DNA from: Clostridiales bacterium
Lineage (GTDB): Bacteria; Bacillota; Clostridia; Peptostreptococcales; Anaerovoracaceae
NCBI GenBank assembly: GCA_015058275.1
Contig: SVCQ01000007.1
Location: forward strand, 16,468-80,467
Length of the DNA stretch: 64,000 nt
Direction: 5' to 3'
The notes below the pieces were generated by a model, which saw only the letters and a program-made list of their open reading frames with translations, had not been told where the DNA came from and searched no databases. Shown here piece by piece: positions 53,774-61,271 of the stretch. Every line of letters begins with the position of its first letter. The stretch's first letter is position 1. A program made the position numbers and the translations under genes.

Positions 53774-54814
53774 ATGATCAAGGTTGGTATCAATGGCTGG
53801 GGACGTATCGCTACATGCGTCATGAGAGCTATCAGACAGTTCGACGACATGGAAGTCGTAGGCATCAACTGGCGTAATGCTGACACGGATTACGTAGCCT
53901 ATATGCTCAAGTACGATTCCGCTTTCGGAAGATTCCCTGAGGAAGTCAAAGCTTATGACAAGGGCATCATCGTAGGCGGCAAAAAGATCCCTGTATACTT
54001 CGAGCCGGATCCTGCCAATATTCCATGGGGCGAGTGCGGAGCTGAGTACGTAATCGACTGTACAGGTACACTCACTACTACTGAGAAGTCCGCGCCGCAT
54101 CTGGCAGCCGGAGCCAAAAAGGTCATCATCTCTGCACCTGCCAAGGATAAGACGACTCCGACTTTCGTATACGGAGTAAATCACGACTGGTACAAGAGGA
54201 ACATGGACGTAGTATCGACCGCTTCCTGCACAACCAACTGCCTCGCTCCGATCTGCAAGGTCATCAACGACAAGTGGGGCATATACGAGGGCCTGCTGAC
54301 TACGATCCACGCCACAACAGGCAAACAAAAGACAAACGACGGCCGTACCAAGTACAACTGGAGAATGGGCCGCTCGGTATTCAACAACATCATCCCGACC
54401 ACAACAGGAGCAGCCAAGGCGGTAGCCCTGGTGATCCCTGAGCTCGAGGGAGCCATCACCGGCATGGCATTCCGTATCCCGGCTGTCGATGTATCCGCAG
54501 TCGACCTTGATGTAGTACTGAGGAGCGCTGCTTCCTACGAGGACATCAACAAGGCCATGAAGGAAGCCTCGGAGACATATCTCAAGGACGTTCTCCTTTA
54601 CACAGATGAGGAAGTCACTTCCATAGACTTCATCGGATGCCCGGCGCCTTCGGTATATGATGCCAAGATGGGCATAGAGGTCAACGACAAGTTCTTCAAG
54701 GTAGTCGGCTACTATGACAACGAGTACGGATATACTTCCAACATGCTGCGCATGGTAAGACACATGTACAGGACAGACATCGATACATTCCCGATCGTCG
54801 AAGACAAAAAATAA
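53774..54814 (+). CDS. gap: Glyceraldehyde-3-phosphate dehydrogenase, type I
   Basis: Oxidises glyceraldehyde 3-phosphate to 1,3-bisphosphoglycerate. 346 residues. Cys152 in STASCTTNCLAP is the catalytic cysteine; TIHATTGKQKTNDG and NNIIPTTTGAAKAV flank the phosphate sites, and YDNEYGYT is near the end. Unusual: the N-terminal GINGWGRIA replaces the common GINGFGRIGR, and INWRNADTDY replaces the IND-LTD segment whose Asp normally holds the NAD ribose. Cofactor preference is therefore uncertain. First gene of gap-pgk-tpiA. Confidence 0.95.
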   Translation: MIKVGINGWGRIATCVMRAIRQFDDMEVVGINWRNADTDYVAYMLKYDSAFGRFPEEVKAYDKGIIVGGKKIPVYFEPDPANIPWGECGAEYVIDCTGTLTTTEKSAPHLAAGAKKVIISAPAKDKTTPTFVYGVNHDWYKRNMDVVSTASCTTNCLAPICKVINDKWGIYEGLLTTIHATTGKQKTNDGRTKYNWRMGRSVFNNIIPTTTGAAKAVALVIPELEGAITGMAFRIPAVDVSAVDLDVVLRSAASYEDINKAMKEASETYLKDVLLYTDEEVTSIDFIGCPAPSVYDAKMGIEVNDKFFKVVGYYDNEYGYTSNMLRMVRHMYRTDIDTFPIVEDKK

Positions 54815-54826
54815 ACGATTTGAGTA

Positions 54827-54853
54827 GTGCCGTGCTGCTGCACGGCACACTTT
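54827..54853 (+). terminator. Hairpin between gap and pgk
   Basis: Perfect 8-pair stem GTGCCGTG / CACGGCAC with a CTGCTG loop, followed by ACTTTT and then the pgk ribosome site AAAGGAG. The short T run suggests partial termination or a stabilised gap mRNA 3' end, which would raise gap over pgk and tpiA. Confidence 0.65.
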
Positions 54854-54869
54854 TAAAGGAGACCAAAAG

Positions 54870-56054
54870 ATGAAAAAGACAGTAAAGGACCTTAACTGGT
54901 CAGGTAAGACAGCAGTCATGAGATGCGACTTCAATGTCCCTCTCGACGGAGACAGGATCACCGACGACATCCGTATCCAGGCTGCACTTCCGACCATCAG
55001 ATATCTGATCGAAAACGGAGCTGCGATAGTTCTCATGTCGCATCTCGGCAGGCCAAAGGGGGAGCCTAAGCCTGAATTCAGCCTCGCGCCTGTAGCCAAT
55101 AGGCTCAGCGAGCTGCTCGGCAGGGAAGTTAAATTCGTTGCATCCGATGCAGTTGTTGACGATGAGGTGAGGGCTGCCGCAAAGGCGCTCAAAGCCGGCG
55201 ATGTGATGCTTATCGAGAACGTCAGATACAGAAAAGAAGAGGAAAAGAACGACCCCGGATTCGCAAAGGATCTCTCTGAACTTGGCGATGTATTCGTACA
55301 GGAGGCATTCGGTACTTCTCACAGAGCGCACGCATCGACGACAGGCATAGCGGACTACATCCCTGCAGTGTCCGGATTCCTTATCGAAAAGGAACTCAAG
55401 TTCCTCGGCGAGGCTGTCAACAATCCTCAGAGGCCTTTTGCAGCCATCATGGGCGGAGCCAAGGTCAAGGACAAGATCCCGGTGATCACAAATCTCCTCG
55501 ACAAGGTGGACATCCTTATCATCGGCGGAGGCATGGCCTACACCTTCTTCAAGGCTCAGGGATATTCCATCGGCAAGTCGCTCCTTGACGAAGAGGGTCT
55601 CGAGCTTGCAGCGGATATCCTCAAAAAGGCTGAGGCCAAGGGCGTCAGATTCATGCTCCCTGTCGATGTCGTTGCTGCCGATGAATTCGCAAACGATTCG
55701 CCTCACGATGTATATCCGGCAGATTCCATTCCTGATGACAGGATGGGACTGGATATCGGACCTGAGACAGTAAAGCTCTACGGCGATGCTCTCAGGACTG
55801 CAAAGACAGTGGTATGGAACGGACCTATGGGCGTATTCGAGATGGATACCTTCGCAGCAGGCACAAAGGCTATCGCTGAGATACTCGCGGAGATCGACGC
55901 AGTCACAGTCATCGGCGGAGGCGACAGCGCTGCTGCTGTAGCGAAGTTCGGACTTGCCGATAAGATGACTCATATCAGCACAGGTGGAGGAGCCAGCCTC
56001 GAATTCCTCGAGGGAAGGGCGCTTCCGGGCATCGAAGTTATTGAGGACAAATAA
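54870..56054 (+). CDS. pgk: Phosphoglycerate kinase
   Basis: Substrate-level phosphorylation: 1,3-bisphosphoglycerate + ADP to 3-phosphoglycerate + ATP. 394 residues. Seen: [20 protein letters not shown]-equivalent [59 protein letters not shown] and [16 protein letters not shown] stands 7 bases before the ATG. Normal gap-pgk-tpiA setting. Confidence 0.97.
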   Translation: MKKTVKDLNWSGKTAVMRCDFNVPLDGDRITDDIRIQAALPTIRYLIENGAAIVLMSHLGRPKGEPKPEFSLAPVANRLSELLGREVKFVASDAVVDDEVRAAAKALKAGDVMLIENVRYRKEEEKNDPGFAKDLSELGDVFVQEAFGTSHRAHASTTGIADYIPAVSGFLIEKELKFLGEAVNNPQRPFAAIMGGAKVKDKIPVITNLLDKVDILIIGGGMAYTFFKAQGYSIGKSLLDEEGLELAADILKKAEAKGVRFMLPVDVVAADEFANDSPHDVYPADSIPDDRMGLDIGPETVKLYGDALRTAKTVVWNGPMGVFEMDTFAAGTKAIAEILAEIDAVTVIGGGDSAAAVAKFGLADKMTHISTGGGASLEFLEGRALPGIEVIEDK

Positions 56055-56074
56055 AGAAAGCAGGACATCAGGAC

Positions 56075-56836
56075 ATGAAGAAATTTCTTATAGCAGGCAA
56101 CTGGAAGATGAATAAGATCAGCAGCGAGACTGTTGAGTTCGCTGAGGGCCTCAAGGCCAAAGGACTCTCCAATGCAGGAGATGTATGTGTACTCGCACCG
56201 TTCACCGATATCAGGGATCTCGGCAAGGCGCTCGAGGGTTCCGGCATCGGCTTCGGAGCACAAAACGTACACTTTGAGCCGAGCGGCGCCTATACAGGTG
56301 AGATCTCGGTCCCTATGCTCGAGGATCTCGGTGTAGGATACTGCATCGTAGGCCACTCCGAGAGGAGAGAGTACTTTGCCGAGACTGACGAGACAGTCAA
56401 CAAAAAGCTCAAAGTCCTTCTCGCAGCAGGCATCACTCCGATACTCTGCGTAGGCGAGAGCCTCGAGGTCAGAGAGGGCGGCGGTGAGCAGACCTTCGTT
56501 GCAGGACAGGTCGTCGCAGATTTTGCAGGCATCCCCGCAGAAGACGCTGCACGCGTAGTCGTCGCATATGAGCCGATCTGGGCCATAGGTACAGGCAAGA
56601 CAGCCACACCTGATCAGGCAGAGGAGATGTGCGCATTCATAAGAGGAGTCATCTCGGGCATCTATGACAATCCGACAGGCGATGCCATGCTCATCCTCTA
56701 CGGCGGCAGCATGAAGCCGTCAAACGCTGCCGAGCTTCTAGCGAAGCCTGACATCAACGGCGGACTTATCGGCGGTGCCAGCCTCAAGGTAGACGACTTT
56801 GCAGCCATTGCAGAGGCTGCTGCGGCTCTTTCATAA
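56075..56836 (+). CDS. tpiA: Triose-phosphate isomerase
   Basis: Interconverts dihydroxyacetone phosphate and glyceraldehyde 3-phosphate. 253 residues. GNWKMN with the active-site Lys, VGHSERR with the catalytic His, AYEPIWAIGTGK with the catalytic Glu, and LYGGSMKPSN near the end. In many Firmicutes gpmI and eno follow; here neither does, and secG comes next. Confidence 0.97.
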   Translation: MKKFLIAGNWKMNKISSETVEFAEGLKAKGLSNAGDVCVLAPFTDIRDLGKALEGSGIGFGAQNVHFEPSGAYTGEISVPMLEDLGVGYCIVGHSERREYFAETDETVNKKLKVLLAAGITPILCVGESLEVREGGGEQTFVAGQVVADFAGIPAEDAARVVVAYEPIWAIGTGKTATPDQAEEMCAFIRGVISGIYDNPTGDAMLILYGGSMKPSNAAELLAKPDINGGLIGGASLKVDDFAAIAEAAAALS

Positions 56837-56848
56837 CAACTATTGGGT

Positions 56849-56878
56849 TTGACATAAAAGAGCGATAAGTGTTATATT
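56849..56878 (+). promoter_or_regulatory. Promoter of secG
   Basis: TTGACA (56849-56854) and TATATT (56873-56878) with an 18-base spacer (17 if the -10 is read as TTATAT). Located just after the tpiA stop; the expected start near 56885 lies inside the hairpin at 56880-56920. Confidence 0.65.
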
Positions 56879-56879
56879 T

Positions 56880-56920
56880 AAGCGTTCGATTTCATGGCGG
56901 TAAACCATGGTCGGACGCTT
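56880..56920 (+). terminator. Hairpin between tpiA and secG
   Basis: 10-pair outer stem AAGCGTTCGA / TCGGACGCTT (one G-T pair) with inner CATGG / CCATG. The tail TATAAAA is not T-rich, so termination would be weak. Only a transcript from upstream contains the whole 5' arm, because the local promoter starts within it; it may therefore end tpiA mRNA while sparing secG mRNA. Confidence 0.5.
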
Positions 56921-56950
56921 TATAAAAACTGACAATTTACGGAGGATTTC

Positions 56951-57184
56951 ATGCACACTGCTTTAATGATCATACTGCTTATCTCAAGCATTATTCTCAT
57001 CGTCAGCATCCTGCTCCAGGAGAGCAAGAGTGACGGTCTTTCCGGCTCCATTGCCGGCGGTGCAGAGCAGCTTTTCGGTAAGCGCAAGAGCAGAGGTTAT
57101 GATGCAATTCTTTCCAGGATCACAACGATCTCTGCGACGATCTACATCATCGTATCCCTTGCTATAGTTGCCATTTTCAACTAA
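56951..57184 (+). CDS. secG: Preprotein translocase subunit SecG
   Basis: Small membrane partner of SecYE. 77 residues with two helices (about 4-22 and 52-74). Seen: ILLQESKSDGLSGSIAGGAEQLFGKRKSRG, the SecG core with GGxxxxFGK, and a hydrophobic C-terminus. ACGGAGG 7-8 bases before the ATG. Its usual neighbours rnr and smpB are absent; an M-PPase-like gene follows 40 bases later. Confidence 0.93.
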   Translation: MHTALMIILLISSIILIVSILLQESKSDGLSGSIAGGAEQLFGKRKSRGYDAILSRITTISATIYIIVSLAIVAIFN

Positions 57185-57224
57185 TACAGGCGACTGACAT
57201 CCGCTGCCCGGGAGGCAATAGCTA

Positions 57225-59027
57225 ATGCTCAATAAGACAATTACTCTGGCCTGCGCATTGCTTGGACTTCTGGCGGCTTTCTCTATGGAAGCCTGGCTCA
57301 GGAGCCGCATATCCAAGAATGCGTCCACAACCGTAACGTACAGGACTGTACGCAACCGCAGTCACGAATACTGGTCCATACAGTTCCTGCCGCTGGGTCT
57401 CATGCTCGCGGCAGTTGCAGCTGCTTTGTATTTCACACAGGGACCTCTTTATGCCGCTGTCTTTATCGGGGGAGCGGTTCTTTGCTTTGTGTCTGTAATT
57501 CTCGGTTCAAGGACGGTAGTTACGGGCAGCATAGCCTCGTCATCGCTTGCTGTTGAAGGCGACGTCAGAGGATCTCTCAGGGCCGCTTACAGATCGGCTG
57601 CTGTTATGGGACTCTTCATTTCTTCGTTCGCACTCATAGGCATAGGCGGCCTGTTCTTCTTCCTGAGCGTCAAGAGGATAGTCAGCATCATCGCCTGCAT
57701 AGCTTTGGGCGCATCGATCACATCGCTGTGCATCGGGCTTTCGGGCACTGCATTTTCGGGTGCATACGCTCTGTCTGTCAAAGGCGATGACTTCACAGAC
57801 TATACAGGCATGTTCATCGGAAGCGGGGCGGATCACGTCGAGACATACATACTCTCGATCTGCGCCAGCACACTTCTTGCGAGTGTCGGTGTTGAGACGT
57901 CCGGAGTTATTTCGACATTCACTCTGTCATCCGCTGCCAAGTACCCGCTCATAGTATTCGCTGCGGGCATCGTTGCGTCCGTGATCGGCACTCTTGCCTA
58001 CAGGGGACGTATAGTCAAGAATCCAAGCGCAGGCATCACAGCCGGCAATTATCCGGCTGGCATCATAGTCATCGCAGTTTCGTTCTACTTCAGTAATGTA
58101 CTTCTGCAGACTTACGTATACGCTTACTGCGTTACTGCCGGCGTAGCAGCGATGCTGCTTTCGGGAGAGATAGCCAAGCTCTACTCATCCGACGGCATAG
58201 TATTCAAAAAGAACGTACCTAACGCAAAGACTATAGGAGCAAGCCAGTCGATGATATACAGTCTTTCCATCGGCATGATGTCCATCATCATCCCGGTCGC
58301 TCTGACTACGGCTGCGATGGTCCTTTCATACATGTACGCCAACTATTACGGGATAGCACTCGCTGCCATTGGCATTACATCCATGACCGGCATCAATTCG
58401 GCCGTGAGAGGCTTCTCTATCAATACGGCAAGCTCATCGGAGATCGCCTCTGTCACTGACAAGAGCGAACACAATCCGAGCCCTGCCGACGTGCTTCTGA
58501 CAGCATCGGTAAGGACAGATGTCATAGGCAAGACATACTCGACCGTATCGACAACGGTCACTCTTACTGCGATGTTCTGTGCACTCTCGGTATCCACTAA
58601 CAGCCCGAATGCAGAGCTTCTCAGTACTACTTCATTCCTCGGCCTTACTTTAGGCGCGCTTTCGGTATTTGTCTGCGCAGGCCTCATCATCAGATCTATC
58701 AGGCTCACAGGCACTGTACTTAGAGAGAGGATGAGCTCCGCTTACGAGGACGAAAAGCGTATCAGCACTCTCAGAGGACTTGTACCGCTTTACGGTGCTT
58801 CCGTGATCGTCCCGGCTGTTGCCGGCATCCTCGGAGGCATCAACGGCCTTATCGCATTTGCCGTTTCCGCCACGGTCACTGGCATGTGCGTTATCTTTGC
58901 ATTCAATAATTCAGGCAAGTACTTTGACAGAATGGCTACAGAGACACTCGGCAACGTCATCAAGGTGATGGTTGTTGTTGCGCTTGTTTTTGCGCCTGTG
59001 TTTATGCAGCTCCACGGAGCCTTCTAG
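57225..59027 (+). CDS. Catalytically degenerate membrane pyrophosphatase (HppA-like) homologue
   Basis: Polytopic membrane protein, 600 residues with about 15 helices, homologous to H+/Na+-pumping pyrophosphatases (usually ~650-700 or more). Alignable landmarks: AAVMGLF in helix 4; D192-Y-T-G-M-F-I-G-S-G-A-D-H-V-E-T-Y208, which matches the canonical DNVGDVAGMGADLFESY position for position; YYGIALAAIGI (~375); and NNSGKYFD (~562) against NAGGAWDN. Catalytic residues are gone: the DVGADLVGK block is replaced by AFSGAYALSVKGDD and the next ~20 residues are deleted; the second Asp of DNVGD is Met; AVDAYGPIADN reads AVRGFSINTAS; the GNTTAA...KG Asn and Lys are lost; the C-terminal GDTVGDPFKDTSGP segment is missing. 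No frameshift. GGGAGG precedes the ATG. It cannot be a normal pyrophosphatase; real function unknown. Confidence 0.85.
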   Translation: MLNKTITLACALLGLLAAFSMEAWLRSRISKNASTTVTYRTVRNRSHEYWSIQFLPLGLMLAAVAAALYFTQGPLYAAVFIGGAVLCFVSVILGSRTVVTGSIASSSLAVEGDVRGSLRAAYRSAAVMGLFISSFALIGIGGLFFFLSVKRIVSIIACIALGASITSLCIGLSGTAFSGAYALSVKGDDFTDYTGMFIGSGADHVETYILSICASTLLASVGVETSGVISTFTLSSAAKYPLIVFAAGIVASVIGTLAYRGRIVKNPSAGITAGNYPAGIIVIAVSFYFSNVLLQTYVYAYCVTAGVAAMLLSGEIAKLYSSDGIVFKKNVPNAKTIGASQSMIYSLSIGMMSIIIPVALTTAAMVLSYMYANYYGIALAAIGITSMTGINSAVRGFSINTASSSEIASVTDKSEHNPSPADVLLTASVRTDVIGKTYSTVSTTVTLTAMFCALSVSTNSPNAELLSTTSFLGLTLGALSVFVCAGLIIRSIRLTGTVLRERMSSAYEDEKRISTLRGLVPLYGASVIVPAVAGILGGINGLIAFAVSATVTGMCVIFAFNNSGKYFDRMATETLGNVIKVMVVVALVFAPVFMQLHGAF

Positions 59028-59065
59028 ACAAGTAAAGCAGAGCTGAGATCAGACAAGTGATACAG

Positions 59066-59100
59066 GCGGTGGCTCTGCATAAGGAGACACCGCATTTTTT
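59066..59100 (+). terminator. Intrinsic terminator/possible attenuator before buk 2
   Basis: Stem GCGGTG-CTC / GAG-CACCGC (one mismatch) with loop TGCATAAG, followed by ATTTTTT. The T run ends 6 bases before the buk ATG (59107). A competing stem GCAGAGC (59037-59043) with GCTCTGC (59072-59078) would disrupt the 5' arm, an arrangement typical of terminator/antiterminator pairs. No promoter is seen between it and the next gene. Confidence 0.7.
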
Positions 59101-59106
59101 AAAGAT

Positions 59107-60216
59107 ATGAGACACGGTAAGTACAGGATATTCGTAATCAATCCGGGATCGACATCCACAAAGCTCGCGATGTTCAGCAATGACGAAAAGGTCTTTGAGA
59201 CATCGGTGACTCACGATGCGTCCGTTCTGAATTCATTCGAAAACGTCAATGACCAGTTTGAATACAGGATGGGTGTCATAGAGGATTTCGTGCGCGACAA
59301 CGACATAGAACTCGACAATGTCGACGCCTTTGTCGGAAGAGGAGGCGGATGCTGGCCGGTACCGTCGGGCACCTTTGAGGTCAATGACATGCTCCTTGAT
59401 GACATCAGGAACAACGTCGGCAGGACCATCCATCCGTCCATACTCGGAGTACAGCTTGCATACGCGATGCAGCAGCGCTACGGAGGCAGGCTCTTTATGG
59501 TCGATCCGATCTGCGTGGACGAGTACACGGATGTAGCCAGGGTGACCGGCGTAAAGGAGATAGTCAGACGAACTGAGTCGCATGCTCTCAACCTGAGGGG
59601 CACTGCGATGGCACACTGCAAGCGCTATGGGCTTGACTACAAAAATGCCAAGCTCGTCGTAGCGCACATAGACGGAGGTATCACTATTGCGGCCCACGAC
59701 CACGGGAGGCAGGTAGACTGCAATCAGGGCGCGGGCGGCGAAGGACCGTTTACGGCGACAAGGACAGGTTCACTGCCGCTTATGGAGGTGCTTGACTACT
59801 TCAAAGATCATTCCGTCGCGGAGATGAGACATCTATGCACCGGCACCGGAGGCTTCGTATCTCACTTCGGCACATCAGATGCGGATGAGATATACAGCAG
59901 AGTCAAGTCCGGAGACAGAGAAGCAGCCCTTGTGTGGGAGGCTCTCGGCTACAACATAGTCAAGTATATCGGCTCGATGGCTGTCGTGCTCAAAGGTAAG
60001 ATAGACGGCATACTCATAACAGGCAGATACACTAGATTCGATACACTGATCGATTACATAAGGGATTACACGGAGTGGATAGCTCCGGTCTACGTATACG
60101 AAAACGAAGTTGAGCAGGAAGCCATGTGTGCGGGTGCTCTCAGGGTACTGAGAGGAGAGGAAGAGCCTCTCATATATACCGGCAGAGGCATGGTGAATAA
60201 AGGACAGGAGGATTAG
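59107..60216 (+). CDS. buk: Butyrate kinase (paralogue 2)
   Basis: Acetokinase-family enzyme, paralogue of 9625-10719. 369 residues. Seen: NPGSTSTKLAMF, VGRGGGCWPV (~residue 75), HALNLRGTA, HIDGGITIAAHDHGRQVD, GEGPFTATRTG and GGFVSHFGTSDAD, plus GALRVLRGEEE. The nearest purine-rich site (AAGGAGA) lies about 20 bases upstream inside the terminator hairpin, so ribosome loading is unusual. Directly followed by pheS 3 bases later. No phosphotransbutyrylase gene nearby. Confidence 0.94.
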   Translation: MRHGKYRIFVINPGSTSTKLAMFSNDEKVFETSVTHDASVLNSFENVNDQFEYRMGVIEDFVRDNDIELDNVDAFVGRGGGCWPVPSGTFEVNDMLLDDIRNNVGRTIHPSILGVQLAYAMQQRYGGRLFMVDPICVDEYTDVARVTGVKEIVRRTESHALNLRGTAMAHCKRYGLDYKNAKLVVAHIDGGITIAAHDHGRQVDCNQGAGGEGPFTATRTGSLPLMEVLDYFKDHSVAEMRHLCTGTGGFVSHFGTSDADEIYSRVKSGDREAALVWEALGYNIVKYIGSMAVVLKGKIDGILITGRYTRFDTLIDYIRDYTEWIAPVYVYENEVEQEAMCAGALRVLRGEEEPLIYTGRGMVNKGQED

Positions 60217-60219
60217 ATA

Positions 60220-61257
60220 ATGCTGGATAAGCTGGAAACAATTCGCGAGGAGGGATATCAGCGCATCGCAGCCGCATCAGATATGGAGAGCCTTGAGGCT
60301 ATCCGCAGAGAGCTGACCGGCAAGAAGAGCGCGCTGCAGGAAGTCCTCAAGAGTCTCGGGAGCATCGATCCCGAGATGAGGAAATCAGTAGGCATGAAGG
60401 CCAATGAGGTCAAGAACGCTTTTGCTGAGAAGCTTCAGGAAAAGGCAGATGAGCTTATTGCGGGCGCATCGGCAGTTGAAGGGGAGATAGACCTGACGCT
60501 TCCGGGCATCGAGCCGGGCGAAGGCGCGCTTCATCCGATCACACAGATGTGCTACGACCTTAACGACGCATTCAGATCCCTCGGCTTTGAGATATACAGC
60601 GAGGATGATATTTCAAGTGAGAAGTACGCATTCGACAATCTGAACTTCGCGGCTGACCATCCTGCAAGAGCTTCGATGGATACATACTGGCTCGAGGGTA
60701 CAGAGGACAAGAGAGGAGCTGACAGGCTCTGCCTCAGACCTCATCTGACAGGCGGATCCGTCAGATATCTGCTCGAGCACGGCGCACCTGCCAGATTCGT
60801 ATATCCGGGCAGGGTATACCGTAACGAGACCACAGATGCAAGACACGAGAGAGCGTTCTTCCAGTATGAGGCCCTTATCGTTGACAAGGACATCTCGTTC
60901 AGCTCGGGCCGTGTCATGATTGAGACCATACTGGAGAAGGTCTTCGGCCGCAAGGTCAACGTAAGGATGAGAGAGGGATTCTTCCCGTTCACAGAGCCGG
61001 GTTACGAGATCGACATGGAGTGCCTGCTCTGCGGAGGCAAGGGCTGCAAGGCCTGCAACCAGGCTGGCTGGATCGAAGTCATGCCGGGCGGAGTCATCCA
61101 TCCGAATGTACTTCGAGCCGCCAATCTCGATCCTGACGTATGGACAGGCTTCTATACGAACATAGGACTCGACAGACTCGTTATGATGCGCTACGGAGTC
61201 GACGATGTCAGACTCTTCCACAGCGCTGATCTCAGATTTCTCAAGCAGTTCAAATAG
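60220..61257 (+). CDS. pheS: Phenylalanyl-tRNA synthetase alpha subunit
   Basis: Class II synthetase subunit with the active site. 345 residues. N-terminal coiled coil (1-~95), motif 2-type RNETTDARHERAFFQYEALIVD, FRPSFFPFTEP-type GFFPFTEPGYEIDME, the CLLCGGKGCKACNQAGWIEVMPGG insert typical of Firmicutes PheS, and motif 3-type GLDRLVMMRYGVDDVRLF. The ATG follows the buk stop closely, suggesting cotranscription. No T-box leader is present, unusual for a phe operon in this group. Confidence 0.96.
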   Translation: MLDKLETIREEGYQRIAAASDMESLEAIRRELTGKKSALQEVLKSLGSIDPEMRKSVGMKANEVKNAFAEKLQEKADELIAGASAVEGEIDLTLPGIEPGEGALHPITQMCYDLNDAFRSLGFEIYSEDDISSEKYAFDNLNFAADHPARASMDTYWLEGTEDKRGADRLCLRPHLTGGSVRYLLEHGAPARFVYPGRVYRNETTDARHERAFFQYEALIVDKDISFSSGRVMIETILEKVFGRKVNVRMREGFFPFTEPGYEIDMECLLCGGKGCKACNQAGWIEVMPGGVIHPNVLRAANLDPDVWTGFYTNIGLDRLVMMRYGVDDVRLFHSADLRFLKQFK

Positions 61258-61271
61258 AGGGGAGGTAAGCT

